From assembly GCA_902756345.1 (NCBI GenBank), contig CACVQR010000016.1:20794-84793 (forward strand): 64,000 bases of DNA. The letters are read 5' to 3'. The notes beneath the pieces were generated by a model. It did not search any database. It saw only the letters and a list, made by a program, of their open reading frames with translations, and had not been told where the DNA came from. The first letter of the stretch is position 1, and each line of letters starts with the position of its first letter. Position numbers and translations under genes: made by a program. Positions 1 to 9,439 of the stretch are shown here, piece after piece. This stretch comes from Fibrobacter succinogenes (GTDB lineage: Bacteria > Fibrobacterota > Fibrobacteria > Fibrobacterales > Fibrobacteraceae).

Positions 1-988
1 ACGGGCCATATTCCTCAGGCGGCTCGTCCGGAACGGTTGACTGACTCGGGTCAACCAAGTTCACTTCCGGAGCATCCGGGTCAATCGTCTTGTCGATCAA
101 CTTGAGCATTTCGGAACAGTAACGCTTGCCGAGTTCAATCACGCCTTCACGGCCAAAGTGGTAGGGGTCCTTGCCGTTACCCTTCAGCCCCTGGGAAGAT
201 GCCAGACCGAACTTCTTGAACTTGCTCTTCAGCTGGGCAATACCGCCGTTCTTGCTGCTGCAGCAGCTGCCCTGGCCGGAGTTACCCGTGGGGTCGTTCA
301 TCATTTCGCCGGCAACAAACGGGACTTCGTTTTCGTCCAGTTCAAGAGCGTTTACAATGTCCTTGTAGGTCTTGTATACATTGTTCTGCCATTCGGTACC
401 AGATCCATCGGTTTCGCCCTGGTGGAAAATAAAGCCCTTGATGACGCCCACTTCCTTAGCCTTCTTGCCCAGGTCCACAATTCTCTGGTAAGGGTTGGAA
501 TCATAGTCTTTCGCCCAGTTCTGGATATAACTTGCCGCAGAACTGAAGTAGGCCCGGTACTGGTCCTTGTCAAAAGCCTTGATGCTCACCGCACCGATAG
601 CGACCGGGATAATGCCCACGGTAACACCCGGCAGGGAATCAACCATGGCGCGGCCGAAGTAGTCCGCCGGGGAAAGATTTTCGAAGGGGTGGAACATCGG
701 CGGGATTGCCGGGTACCATTCGCCCGTCTTGATAGACTGATTCGTCTTGCCGCTACGCTGGCTTGCATTGGCGTTGTGCGAAGCGAGCATAAGGAAATTC
801 TTGGGATTCGTGGCCTGGTCCACGGAAGGCACGATTTCGCCGTTACCGGCCATGTTCGACTGGCCGTAAGCGATATAAATATGGAAATTGGGGTTCGGCG
901 CCGCACTGGCAAGCGACGCAAGCATCATGAGCCCGCCGACAAGCCACAGGGCCGGGGTCAAAAATTCAGAGACTTTTTTAAGGTCCAT
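1..988 (-). CDS. Secreted carbohydrate esterase family 6 (acetylxylan esterase), 3' end outside window
   Basis: The visible N-terminal 329 residues belong to a secreted SGNH-fold esterase expected to remove acetyl groups from xylan. Residues 1-30 look like a signal peptide with a Leu/Met-rich core. The block-I motif GQSNMAG (42-48, nucleophile Ser44), the HQGETD block (189-194) and DPYHF (274-278, Asp/His pair) are the CE6 signatures. The frame is still open at base 1, so the C-terminus is missing; Fibrobacter CE6 enzymes usually continue into a CBM6 and a C-terminal paralogous module. The ATG at 988 has AAGGAG six bases upstream. It is last in a minus-strand run of xylan enzymes, after the GH30 gene. 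Family is secure; acetylxylan as the substrate is inferred from the family and neighbours. Confidence 0.9.
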   Translation of the reverse strand, partial: MDLKKVSEFLTPALWLVGGLMMLASLASAAPNPNFHIYIAYGQSNMAGNGEIVPSVDQATNPKNFLMLASHNANASQRSGKTNQSIKTGEWYPAIPPMFHPFENLSPADYFGRAMVDSLPGVTVGIIPVAIGAVSIKAFDKDQYRAYFSSAASYIQNWAKDYDSNPYQRIVDLGKKAKEVGVIKGFIFHQGETDGSGTEWQNNVYKTYKDIVNALELDENEVPFVAGEMMNDPTGNSGQGSCCSSKNGGIAQLKSKFKKFGLASSQGLKGNGKDPYHFGREGVIELGKRYCSEMLKLIDKTIDPDAPEVNLVDPSQSTVPDEPPEEYGP

Positions 989-1094
989 AACACACTCCTT
1001 ATGCAATACCCTAAAATTACCCTCAAAAAACGACCAAATCACGCTAAAAACGCCAAAATTTATGGATAAATAGTCAACAAAAGGTAATGAAAAA

Positions 1095-1127
1095 TAAACA
1101 AGAAACCCGCCTAAAAAGGCGGGTTTC
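1095..1127 (-). terminator. Rho-independent terminator after the GH30 gene
   Basis: A perfect 10-bp stem (GAAACCCGCC at 1102-1111 with GGCGGGTTTC at 1118-1127) encloses a 6-base loop, about 30 bases past the GH30 stop. On the minus strand it is followed by a moderately T-rich stretch. It separates the GH30 transcript from the CE6 gene, which therefore probably has its own promoter between 989 and 1090. Confidence 0.7.
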
Positions 1128-1158
1128 AGCATTCAAATCTTAAAACCGTCCAAAAAGA

Positions 1159-3249
1159 CTATTTTGCCACCTGAATCATCATCGTGCGGCCACTCATGGA
1201 CTTCGCCATGTAGGATCCTCCACGCTTGACCAGGCTTGCGGCATTCTTGCGGAGTTCCGCCTTGCCCGTTGCAGAAACCACACCGAGATAGCTTCCGTTC
1301 ATATCGAAAATGCGGTAGCTTTCGGTTTCGGTCGGCATGTTCAGGCGAGCATCAGCAATACCCGTATTGCAATCGTCGCACGGCTTTTCGAACTTGAGGT
1401 AATCAATATCGAACCAAGAGGTCGTCACTTCGAGGCGGAGAATGTGTTCGCCTGCCGGGAGCGTCACCTTGGCCGTGACGTCCTTGAAGTCATCCCAGCT
1501 GGAACCAGAAACCGGAACCTCGGCAATGGCCTTTCCATCAATCGAAAGCGTAAAGCCCGGATCCGAATTGGCCGTCGCGACAGAAGCGGTCATGGTATAT
1601 TCGCCGGCTTCCTTCACGTTCACGGTATATTCGAGCCATTCACCAGCCTGGTTGTGGCCCACCACGACAGCGCCAGAGGACTTCTTGTAAATATCGACGC
1701 CCGTATCTTCACGAACCTTGGAGCATTCGGCAGTCTTGCCTTCGTCGGTGCAGGCATGGTTTTCGGAATCGGAGTCGTAATAGGTCTTGTTTTCCTTGCC
1801 GGTACCCGGAACGTCAAAGTTTTCGGCTTCGATCTTGCCCGGGAGTTCCACAGCCTTGCCGCCGAACGGTTCGCGCGGTACCGGTTCTGCAGGAGTACCC
1901 ACGCCCACGAGCGTCACGATGCAGTCCTTGAATTCCGAGTTGCCCGCATCCAGGGTGACCGTCACAGAGCCGTTCTTCACTTCGACTTCACCTTCATACT
2001 TGGCATTCTTCGCCTGGCTCGTGGTGTACACGTGGAATGTTTCCACATCGGCACCCTTCACGTTAACCGTTACGGTCTTGGAATTCTTGTAATCGCGGTT
2101 CACGAGCACCACAATCACGGAGTCGCCTTCGGAACTCTTGTAAGCACTGGCAAAAACTTCCTTCTCGGGATTTGCCGTAGCACCCACGCGCACGGCACCC
2201 GGGCGGATGAATCGGGCGAACTGGCTCATCACGTAACCGCGCTTAGAAATCTTGCCGATTTCGTTGCTCGGAATCTGGAGCTTGTTGCCAAAGTCCTTTT
2301 CCATGATCAGGCCATAGCAACGACGGATGTACCACCAGGTGTACTGATTGAAATTGCCCACGACCATGGCGCGGTGGATTTCGTAAGCCACATCCATGGC
2401 GTTCACGGTATCGCGCTTGTTGGCGTTTGCCTGGTCGCCCGTATTCATAATCGTGCGCCAGTAGTTACCGCTGCCCTGGCTTTCGGTGTAGTGTTCCGTC
2501 ATCCAGCGTTCCACGCCCTTCTGGTCAGCCAAAGAATACTGGAAGAAGTTGTCCCCGGTCCTTCTGTCGCTGGCGTAGAAGTGCGCACCGAGAATGTCCC
2601 AGTTCTTGAGGGCATTGGCATCGTTCAAGACCTTGTTGTAAAGATTCTTGTCGTAGCGGAACGATTCCGTCGAAATCACCTTCACACCATTCTTGCGCAT
2701 TTTATCGGCGTAGCCCTTGGTGAAGTTGTAGATTTCGTCAGCGCTCCAGCAAGCCCATTCACCGCACCAGTCCGGTTCGTTACTGATGGAGATGGCGTAC
2801 AGGGGAACGCCCTGGTTCTTCATGTAATCGTTGAAGTTGTTCAGGTGGTCCACGTACTTCTGGTAGTTCGAAGAAGACATGTGCTGGTTCGCACCCGCAT
2901 ACGGAGAAGTCCACGGCGTCGCATACAGAATAAAGTCGTCGCCGGCGTACTTTTTGGCATACTTTGCGGCTTGAACTTCCTTGTTGAAGTCACTGGAATT
3001 TGCATACACCGGAATACGCAGCGTATTCAGGCCAAGTGTTCCATCGCCCGTACCAAAGGCAATTTTCGCATCGGCTTCAGAAAGGCCACCACCGCCCTGC
3101 CACTGGTTATGCACCATGCCGCCAAAACCGCGAATGACCTGGTGTTCTTCCGTTACGTCGACATTGACCGTCGAGGCCATTGCCGAACTCCAAAGGCCAA
3201 CCACTCCAAAGGCTAGGCCCACACTCTTTGCAATTTTTTGGATTGTCAT
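1159..3249 (-). CDS. GH30 xylanase with CBM6 and Fibrobacter C-terminal module
   Basis: A secreted 696-residue endo-acting xylanase of family GH30, probably a glucurono-/arabinoxylanase. Residues 1-26 are a signal peptide. The catalytic (beta/alpha)8 domain with its beta side domain spans about 27-465, with the acid/base in SISNEPDW (Glu158) and the nucleophile in WMTEHY (Glu252). A CBM6 follows at about 470-630 (KIEAENFD, GEWLEYTVNV, WFDIDYLKF). The basic last ~65 residues resemble the C-terminal paralogous module of Fibrobacter secreted enzymes. The start at 3249 was preferred over an upstream in-frame start because AAGGAG lies six bases before it and the signal peptide then begins cleanly. 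Exact substrate is inferred. Confidence 0.92.
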   Translation of the reverse strand: MTIQKIAKSVGLAFGVVGLWSSAMASTVNVDVTEEHQVIRGFGGMVHNQWQGGGGLSEADAKIAFGTGDGTLGLNTLRIPVYANSSDFNKEVQAAKYAKKYAGDDFILYATPWTSPYAGANQHMSSSNYQKYVDHLNNFNDYMKNQGVPLYAISISNEPDWCGEWACWSADEIYNFTKGYADKMRKNGVKVISTESFRYDKNLYNKVLNDANALKNWDILGAHFYASDRRTGDNFFQYSLADQKGVERWMTEHYTESQGSGNYWRTIMNTGDQANANKRDTVNAMDVAYEIHRAMVVGNFNQYTWWYIRRCYGLIMEKDFGNKLQIPSNEIGKISKRGYVMSQFARFIRPGAVRVGATANPEKEVFASAYKSSEGDSVIVVLVNRDYKNSKTVTVNVKGADVETFHVYTTSQAKNAKYEGEVEVKNGSVTVTLDAGNSEFKDCIVTLVGVGTPAEPVPREPFGGKAVELPGKIEAENFDVPGTGKENKTYYDSDSENHACTDEGKTAECSKVREDTGVDIYKKSSGAVVVGHNQAGEWLEYTVNVKEAGEYTMTASVATANSDPGFTLSIDGKAIAEVPVSGSSWDDFKDVTAKVTLPAGEHILRLEVTTSWFDIDYLKFEKPCDDCNTGIADARLNMPTETESYRIFDMNGSYLGVVSATGKAELRKNAASLVKRGGSYMAKSMSGRTMMIQVAK

Positions 3250-3381
3250 CTTATACTCCTTTTTAACACAACTCCCGATATTAAAATACATTCTCGTAAT
3301 TTCAAAATCAAGCGTTTTTTCCCGGAAGGAAGGGCACCCCCATTCGGGGGCGTCCTCCTGGTTGGATGTGTTTATGGGAAA

Positions 3382-5640
3382 CTATTTGGTAGTACGCACC
3401 TTTGCAATCATGCCGTTTGCGCGATTACGAATCAGGCATATTCCCTGAGCCTTTTCGCTACCCTTAATGGAACCGTTCTGCCACATCTTAGACGCTTCAG
3501 TCATGTTGCGGGCCGTAAAGCTTGCCACCTTCTTGCCCGTCAAATCGAACACGTCAAAGCTTGCGGTAGAAGCGCTTGCAAGTTTCACGCCCTTGATTGC
3601 CGTCGTACCTTCGAGCGGGTCGGAATCAGCGGCATCCTTGCCTGCAACAAAGTTGATGTAATCGATATCCATCCAGTCGCCGGTGACGGTAAAGCGGAGG
3701 ATATGTTCGCCCGCCGGGAGCGTTACGTTCGCCTTGACCTTGTTGTAGTCATCAAAGTTTTCTTCGCCGTCATTCTTAGGCACAGCAATTTCTTCGGTGA
3801 TGTTCTTGTCGTCAATCGAAAGCTGGAATCCGGAGGTCGCATTGGCAGACGCCACGGCGGCATACATGGTGTAGTCACCAGCTTCCTTCACGTTCACGGT
3901 GTATTCGAGCCATTCGCCGGCCTGGTTGTAGCCCACGACATAGCCAGTCGCCTTCTTGTAGATATCGACACCGGTGCCTTCGCGATAGCTCTTGCCGCCA
4001 TTGCTTTCGGCGCCATGGTCGTCGGAATCGTTGTCGCTATAGGAATCGACTCCAGCGCCGCGGCCTGTACCCGGTTCGTCAAAGTTTTCCATTTCAATCT
4101 TGCCCGGAATTTCCCAAGCCTTGCCGCCAAAGGGTTTCTGCGGTTCCGGCGGCGTCGTGCCGCTGCCTTCGAAGCCCCAAGCCTTCACGTACATGGTCGA
4201 ATCCTGATTGCCCTTGAACACGAGGAACAGCTGGTTCACAATGCCCTTGAGGCCAGAAACTTCGCACTTGTTTTCGGCATAAGTGTTCTTGCTGCCGGTA
4301 TTCTTCAAGGTACAAGTGCCTGCGAGCGTTCCCGATGCAGAACCCGTGCGGATTTCAATCTTGTTGCCGTCGGCAGCACTCGAAGCCTCGACCGTAAAGC
4401 CCGTTGCCGCAGTACCGAAATCCACGCCAGAAACGCGAATCCAGGATTCCTTGCTCGAAAGCGGAATCAGCACATGTTCAGCCCTCTTGCCCACGACAAA
4501 GTTGGAGCGGCTGCGAATGCCCTTCTGCTTGGAGCTCGTGAGAGCCGGATACCAGTCGTACGGATCGAAGTTTTCAATCTGCTTCGGGCCTTCGTTGGTG
4601 CAAACCACCTGCTTAATCGTACCGTCGGCGTTGTAGAACATTTCGTCTACGGAAACGCTGCGGTGGTAGCCTTCGTTCGGTTTCGGCTGACCATCATCTG
4701 CCGGAATAATTTCCAGGCCGTTGTGGCCCTTCGCGATACGGCGGTCATGGTAAACCACGTAGGAGTGGCCCTTGAATTCGGCAATACCATGGTGATTGTT
4801 GTTGCCGTTAATGCTACGACCATTCATGCTCGGGTCGCCAAGAATGGTGCCCTTCCAGGTGTACGGGCCCATCACATTGTTGGACATGCCGTAGTCAATG
4901 GTAGGCGCACCCTGCTGCCAGCCAGTACTGTAAGAGAAGTAGTAAGTACCCTTGTGTTTGTGGATGTAAGACGCTTCGAGCATCTTGCGGGTCGGCAGGT
5001 TGTTCACCTTCACGTGGCTGCCGTTACCCACCGGAGCATTCTTCGCGTCGTTCAACTTGACGATATCGAAGTTATCGGTATTCGGGCGGCTGTTGCTTTC
5101 GCCACCACCCCACGTCACGTAGGTCGTACCGTCGTCATCGATAAAGATACCCGGGTCAAAGCACCACGAAACGCCATCGCAGCCAATAATGCCGCGGCCG
5201 CCGACCAGTTTGTCCTTGCCGTTACCCACGGCGTTTGTCCACGGGCCGTCGATTGCAGGCGCCTTGATGTAGCCAATGCCGCCGCCACCGCCATCGGGGA
5301 ACACGATGTAGAACGTGCCGTTATGCACCGCAATACCGGATGCCCAAATGTCGTTAATGCCGTTCACCTTGCGGGCATCGTAAATAATGCCGTAGTCAGT
5401 CCAGTTCTGCATATCCTTACTGCGGAATGCATAGAGGGCGTAAATCTTGTAACCGTTAGAATTGTACGGAGCCGGGTCATCGGAGTCCGTGATGATATAG
5501 AAGTACTCATCGTCAGCGGCAGCACCCGGGTCTGCCAGGTAATGGTAAGTAGAAATCGGGTTGTCGGCAAGGCCGAAAGACGCCAAGCCCATGACCAAAC
5601 ACGCGGCCTTCTTCAGGCCTTTCACATTCCAAACATCCAT
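3382..5640 (-). CDS. GH43 arabinofuranosidase/xylosidase with two CBM6-like modules and C-terminal module
   Basis: A secreted 752-residue five-bladed-propeller hydrolase. A short signal peptide (1-25) precedes the GH43 domain (about 27-335), with the catalytic base in YLADPG (Asp37), the pKa-modulating Asp162 in FDPGIF and the acid Glu222 in LEASYIH. Residues ~365-500 form a first carbohydrate-binding-like module (CBM6/35 type), ~515-665 a typical CBM6 (KIEMENFD, GEWLEYTVNV), and the last ~75 the basic Fibrobacter module (DVFDLTGKKVASFTARN). It is a tandem paralogue of the next gene upstream, with near-identical blocks across all domains. Whether it prefers arabinofuranosyl or xylosyl residues cannot be read from the sequence. 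SD is AGAGGAG six bases before the ATG. Confidence 0.92.
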   Translation of the reverse strand: MDVWNVKGLKKAACLVMGLASFGLADNPISTYHYLADPGAAADDEYFYIITDSDDPAPYNSNGYKIYALYAFRSKDMQNWTDYGIIYDARKVNGINDIWASGIAVHNGTFYIVFPDGGGGGIGYIKAPAIDGPWTNAVGNGKDKLVGGRGIIGCDGVSWCFDPGIFIDDDGTTYVTWGGGESNSRPNTDNFDIVKLNDAKNAPVGNGSHVKVNNLPTRKMLEASYIHKHKGTYYFSYSTGWQQGAPTIDYGMSNNVMGPYTWKGTILGDPSMNGRSINGNNNHHGIAEFKGHSYVVYHDRRIAKGHNGLEIIPADDGQPKPNEGYHRSVSVDEMFYNADGTIKQVVCTNEGPKQIENFDPYDWYPALTSSKQKGIRSRSNFVVGKRAEHVLIPLSSKESWIRVSGVDFGTAATGFTVEASSAADGNKIEIRTGSASGTLAGTCTLKNTGSKNTYAENKCEVSGLKGIVNQLFLVFKGNQDSTMYVKAWGFEGSGTTPPEPQKPFGGKAWEIPGKIEMENFDEPGTGRGAGVDSYSDNDSDDHGAESNGGKSYREGTGVDIYKKATGYVVGYNQAGEWLEYTVNVKEAGDYTMYAAVASANATSGFQLSIDDKNITEEIAVPKNDGEENFDDYNKVKANVTLPAGEHILRFTVTGDWMDIDYINFVAGKDAADSDPLEGTTAIKGVKLASASTASFDVFDLTGKKVASFTARNMTEASKMWQNGSIKGSEKAQGICLIRNRANGMIAKVRTTK

Positions 5641-5701
5641 AAAGGACTCCTCTGAAGGTAAAACACCACACCTTCCATCTTTAAAACTATCTTCATAAGC
5701 A

Positions 5702-5730
5702 CAAAAAAAAGTGCCCCGGAGGACACTTTT
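5702..5730 (-). terminator. Terminator between the two GH43 genes
   Basis: Read on the minus strand, an 8-bp stem (AAGTGTCC with GGGCACTT, one G-T pair) with loop TCCG is followed by eight T residues. It lies just past the stop of the upstream GH43 gene, so the two paralogues are probably separate transcripts. It is closely similar to the hairpin at 8060-8086, suggesting that gene and terminator were copied together. Confidence 0.85.
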
Positions 5731-5766
5731 CTTTGACTTTTTGTCAACGGTTTTGTTTATAAATTT

Positions 5767-7995
5767 TTACTTCGCAGTGCGGATTTTGGAGACCATTCCG
5801 GTGGTACGGTTGCGGATCAGGTTCACGCCGCGGGCCTTTTCAGAACCCTTCACGGAACCGTCACGCCACATCTTAGTGGCTTCAACCATGTTGCGGGCCG
5901 TAAAGCTTGCGAGCTTCTTGCCGCTCAGGTCGAACACGTCGTACTGGGCAACCTTGGAGGCGTTCAGCTTGACATCCTGATGGATACCCGTGGTCACTTC
6001 GCCAATCGAGAACCAGTCCACATTCACGTTGTCGCCGGTAATCACCAGTCGGACAATGTGTTCGCCCTTGGTCAGGGTCGCCTTGCCGGCATCGAATTCT
6101 TCGTAGACGCTCCAGTCTTCGCCAGTCTGCGAAACCTTCACGGTATCGCCCACAGCCTTACCATCGACAAGCAGGCAGAAGCCTGCGCCGTTTTCCATAC
6201 CGGTAGAAGCCGATGCCTTCAAAGCGTATTCGCCATCTTCTGGAACCACGATCGAGTATTCCAGCCATTCACCAGCAGCGGTGTAACCAATAGCCTTGCC
6301 GGTACCACCGAGCACGATATCGACTCCCAAGTCGGTACGGAATTCGGCATCGCCCTGGTTTTCGGACTCGTTGTCGCTATAGGATTGCGCTTCTTCACCG
6401 CGGCCCGTGCCCGGAACGTCATAGTTTTCGGCTTCAATCTTGGCCGGAATCGTCACGGCCTTGTCGCCATAAGGAGTCTGCGGAGTCGGCGGAGTAGAGC
6501 CGCTTCCTTCGAAGCCCCAAGCCTTGATTGCCATGGTCGAATCCTGCGAGCCCTTGAACACGAGGAACAAGGATTCCACGATACCCTTCAGGCCTTCCAC
6601 TTCGCACTTGGTTTCAGCAAAGGTAGACTTGTTGCCGGTATTCTTGAGCGTGCATGTGCCCGCCAAGGAACCGCTTGCAGAACCGGTATGGATTTCAATC
6701 TTGTTGCCGTCGGCAGTGCTTGCTGCCTGCACGGTAAAGCCAGTGGCTGCCGTACCGAAGTCAACACCCGACACGCGAATCCAGGATTCCTTCGTGGAAA
6801 GCGGGAGCAGCAGGTGCTCAGCGACCTTGCCCGGGCTCCAGTTGGAACGGCTACGGATGCCCTTCTGCTTGGAACTCGTGAGAGCCGGGTACCAGTCGTA
6901 CGGATCGAAGTTCTCAATCTGCTTCGGGCCTTCCTTCGTGAAGGTCAGTTCCTTCATGGTGCCATCGCCATTGTAATAGAATTCATCGACACTCACGCTG
7001 CGGTGGAATGCCGGTACCGGATTCGCCTTGCCGTCATCGGCAGGAATCTTTTCGAGGCCGTCGTAACCGTTTGCAATGCGGCGGTCATGGTATGCCACAT
7101 ACCAATGGCCCTTGAATTCGGCAATGCCATGGTGGTTGTTGTTGTTCGCATTGATGTTCTGGCCGTTGATGTTCGGGTTGCCCATGAAGATACCCTTGTA
7201 TTCATAAGGGCCCATCGGGTTCTTGGACATACCGTAGGCAATGCGCAAGTCAGCCGTACTGTAAGACAGGTAGTAATTGCCTTTGTACTTGTGGATGTAA
7301 GAAGCTTCCATCGCCTTCGGGCCACCAATCTTCAGGTGAGTCTTGGTGCTCACATCGAAGCCCTTCATGTCCTTGTTGAGCTTGTAGATGTTGAAAATGT
7401 CGTTGTTGTTGTTATTTGCCGGGCGGCTATCGCTGCTGCCGCCACCAAACGTGAAGTAGCCCGTACCGTCGTCATCGAAGAAGATTGCCGGGTCAAAACA
7501 CCAGCCGATGCCGTCGCAGTCCGAAATACCGCCGCCCCAGTTGTTGATGAGCTTCTTGTTGCCCGAAACAGGGTTCGTCCAGGGGCCAGCAATGCTGTCG
7601 GCGCCGATGAGGCCAATGCCGCCACCACCGCCATCGGGGAACACGATGTAAAGCCTGTGATCGTTGGGGTTCACTGCAATGCCGGATGCCCAGATATCGC
7701 CGATACCGTCAACCTTGCGGGCATCGTAGATAATGCCGAAGTCGGTCCAGTTCTTCATGTCCTTGGTGCGGAAACCGTAGAGGGCCTTGATGTTGTAGCC
7801 GTTGGCATTGGCTGCCGCCGGGTCGTCAGAGTCGGTAATGACGTAGAAGTAGGTGTCATCGGCAGCGGCACCCGGGTCTGCCAAGTAGTGATAACTCGAA
7901 ATCGGGTTGTCGGCCAAGCCAAAAGCGGCAAGCCCGGCAACTAAGCACGCAGCCTTTTTCAGGCTCGTCAATTCCCATACTTTTCTGTAATCCAT
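5767..7995 (-). CDS. GH43 arabinofuranosidase/xylosidase, tandem paralogue
   Basis: A secreted 742-residue enzyme with the same layout as its neighbour: signal peptide (1-28), GH43 propeller with base Asp40 (YLADPG), Asp168 (FDPAIF) and acid Glu230 (MEASYIH), a CBM6/35-like module, a CBM6 (KIEAENYD, GEWLEYSIVV) and a basic C-terminal module. The propeller and first binding module are highly similar to the downstream copy. The CBM6 is more divergent, which suggests relaxed or different carbohydrate binding after duplication. AAGGAG lies five bases before the ATG. A hairpin terminator on each side suggests a monocistronic unit. Confidence 0.92.
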   Translation of the reverse strand: MDYRKVWELTSLKKAACLVAGLAAFGLADNPISSYHYLADPGAAADDTYFYVITDSDDPAAANANGYNIKALYGFRTKDMKNWTDFGIIYDARKVDGIGDIWASGIAVNPNDHRLYIVFPDGGGGGIGLIGADSIAGPWTNPVSGNKKLINNWGGGISDCDGIGWCFDPAIFFDDDGTGYFTFGGGSSDSRPANNNNNDIFNIYKLNKDMKGFDVSTKTHLKIGGPKAMEASYIHKYKGNYYLSYSTADLRIAYGMSKNPMGPYEYKGIFMGNPNINGQNINANNNNHHGIAEFKGHWYVAYHDRRIANGYDGLEKIPADDGKANPVPAFHRSVSVDEFYYNGDGTMKELTFTKEGPKQIENFDPYDWYPALTSSKQKGIRSRSNWSPGKVAEHLLLPLSTKESWIRVSGVDFGTAATGFTVQAASTADGNKIEIHTGSASGSLAGTCTLKNTGNKSTFAETKCEVEGLKGIVESLFLVFKGSQDSTMAIKAWGFEGSGSTPPTPQTPYGDKAVTIPAKIEAENYDVPGTGRGEEAQSYSDNESENQGDAEFRTDLGVDIVLGGTGKAIGYTAAGEWLEYSIVVPEDGEYALKASASTGMENGAGFCLLVDGKAVGDTVKVSQTGEDWSVYEEFDAGKATLTKGEHIVRLVITGDNVNVDWFSIGEVTTGIHQDVKLNASKVAQYDVFDLSGKKLASFTARNMVEATKMWRDGSVKGSEKARGVNLIRNRTTGMVSKIRTAK

Positions 7996-8059
7996 GAAGA
8001 CTCCTTCGAAGGCATAAACACAACCAAACCTTCTATTCCAAAATTACCCTCAGAAACAC

Positions 8060-8086
8060 AAAAAAAAGTGTCCCGGAGGACACTTT
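8060..8086 (-). terminator. Terminator after the 8117-9439 lipoprotein gene
   Basis: On the minus strand a perfect 9-bp stem (AAAGTGTCC/GGACACTTT, loop TCCG) is followed by a T run. It closes the lipoprotein-regulator operon and leaves 8000-8058 as the promoter region for the GH43 gene. Confidence 0.88.
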
Positions 8087-8116
8087 CCATTGACATTTTA
8101 TCCATTGGATTAAAGG

Positions 8117-9439
8117 CTATTCAAGATTCTTGACACCGTAAATCGTGATGTCGTCGAGCCACATTTCGTAAGGAGTCCCTTCCGTAACGCCACCACCGAA
8201 GAAGTTCAGGTTCGTCACGTGTTCCTTGACGGCATCCCAACCGATGTTGCCACCGATATTGTGTTCGTCAGGTTCAATCAAGTCTTTCGGAGTCACCACG
8301 AAACGCTGCCAGGTGGTATCAAGTTCCAAGTGCACCCAAGCCTTACCGTTTTCGTAACCGGTAGAATCGAGAGCAATCGAATCGAGAAGCACATCGAACG
8401 AGACGCTGATCCACTGGGAAGAATCGCTGAGTCCAGAACGAGCCCAGAACACCACTGAATCAAGCTCACTCATATCAGTCATTTCGTTCAAGGCGCGTCC
8501 CATCAAGGCCCAGTTGGCGTTGGAATCGTTCTGGTACACGAAGTGGGCAACCATGCCTTTACGGCCAGCCACGTTCTTTTCGGCATCCAGTTGTGCCTCG
8601 GCATACTTGGACCTAGAAATATACCAGCCATAAGTGCTGTCTTCAAAGTCGGCAAAAAGCACAACCGGGTAGACATCTTCCTTGACCATCGTATCGGAAG
8701 CGGGCACCTGCTTCTGACCAATCGTCACGTTCTTCGAGGTCTTGCCGGACTCCACCTTCGTATTGCTGGAGCCGACCGTCATCAGGTTGCTGATCGCCGA
8801 CGGCTTGCCGTCCATATCGAGAGTCTTGTAAGTACGGAACGTGAATCCGACCAGGGTAAGCAATCCCTTCGGCAGGCTCTTAAATTCAAACTTGCCCTCT
8901 TCGTCCGTTTCAACAAAGTAATCAAGTCCCTTGACGCCCACCGTCACGGACGATTCGTTTTCAGGCAAGTACACCTGGCCCGAAACAGCGCCAGTCGGTT
9001 CAAGCTTGATCGACACAGAATCACGGGACACATCGGTCACCACCACGCGCACAAACGCCTTGGTAGTATCCTGACGTGCTTCCACATTATAAGTACCAGG
9101 TTTGAGTCTCTTGAGGTTCAACCGGCCCTGCTCGTCGGTTTCAAGATTCAAGATGCCCAAAGTAGAATCGGATACGACCACCGGGGATTCCCCCTTTTTG
9201 TGGTCCTTGACAACATCCATATTATTCGCACCCGCCAAGAAGTCGACCGGGCGCACCAAGACCTTGGTACGGGCAGCAGGCGAACCATCGCTCTGCTTCA
9301 CAGCGAGCACCACGGCAACCGAGTTCTCTGTCTCAAGCGACGTTCCCGCACTCGGATCAATGCCGTTGCTACTGGAACACGCCGCAATGAGCGCTCCCAC
9401 TGCAGCTGCAAAACCTATATGCCACACCCATTTCTTCAT
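8117..9439 (-). CDS. Lipoprotein with carboxypeptidase-regulatory-like and CBM11-like domains
   Basis: A 440-residue exported lipoprotein. The N-terminus has a hydrophobic segment ending in the lipobox LIAAC (Cys21). Residues ~35-225 look like two transthyretin/carboxypeptidase-regulatory-type beta domains (DEQGRLNLKRLKPGTYNV; DEEGKFEFKSLPKG). Residues ~255-440 resemble a CBM11/galactose-binding-like jelly roll (FADFEDSTYGWY ... YEMWLDDITIYG). A surface role in sensing or binding polysaccharide is plausible but inferred. Its start overlaps the stop of the upstream TIGR02147-type gene by four bases (ATGA), so the two are translationally coupled. Confidence 0.75.
   Translation of the reverse strand: MKKWVWHIGFAAAVGALIAACSSSNGIDPSAGTSLETENSVAVVLAVKQSDGSPAARTKVLVRPVDFLAGANNMDVVKDHKKGESPVVVSDSTLGILNLETDEQGRLNLKRLKPGTYNVEARQDTTKAFVRVVVTDVSRDSVSIKLEPTGAVSGQVYLPENESSVTVGVKGLDYFVETDEEGKFEFKSLPKGLLTLVGFTFRTYKTLDMDGKPSAISNLMTVGSSNTKVESGKTSKNVTIGQKQVPASDTMVKEDVYPVVLFADFEDSTYGWYISRSKYAEAQLDAEKNVAGRKGMVAHFVYQNDSNANWALMGRALNEMTDMSELDSVVFWARSGLSDSSQWISVSFDVLLDSIALDSTGYENGKAWVHLELDTTWQRFVVTPKDLIEPDEHNIGGNIGWDAVKEHVTNLNFFGGGVTEGTPYEMWLDDITIYGVKNLE

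Noticed and set aside
158..1069. 303-codon open frame on the plus strand at the window start
   Set aside because: The minus strand encodes CE6 motifs with a signal peptide and a good SD, so the plus frame is a shadow.
3335..3365. Terminator after the first GH43 gene
   Set aside because: A CCCCC/GGGGG hairpin exists, but on the minus strand it is not followed by a T run, so I did not call it.
3238..5655. 805-codon open frame on the plus strand
   Set aside because: It lies opposite the complete GH43 gene, has no family motif and a low-complexity His/Arg/Val-rich composition typical of antisense frames in this codon usage.
5980..7944. 654-codon open frame on the plus strand
   Set aside because: Antisense to the second GH43 gene; no recognisable domain and no ribosome-binding site.
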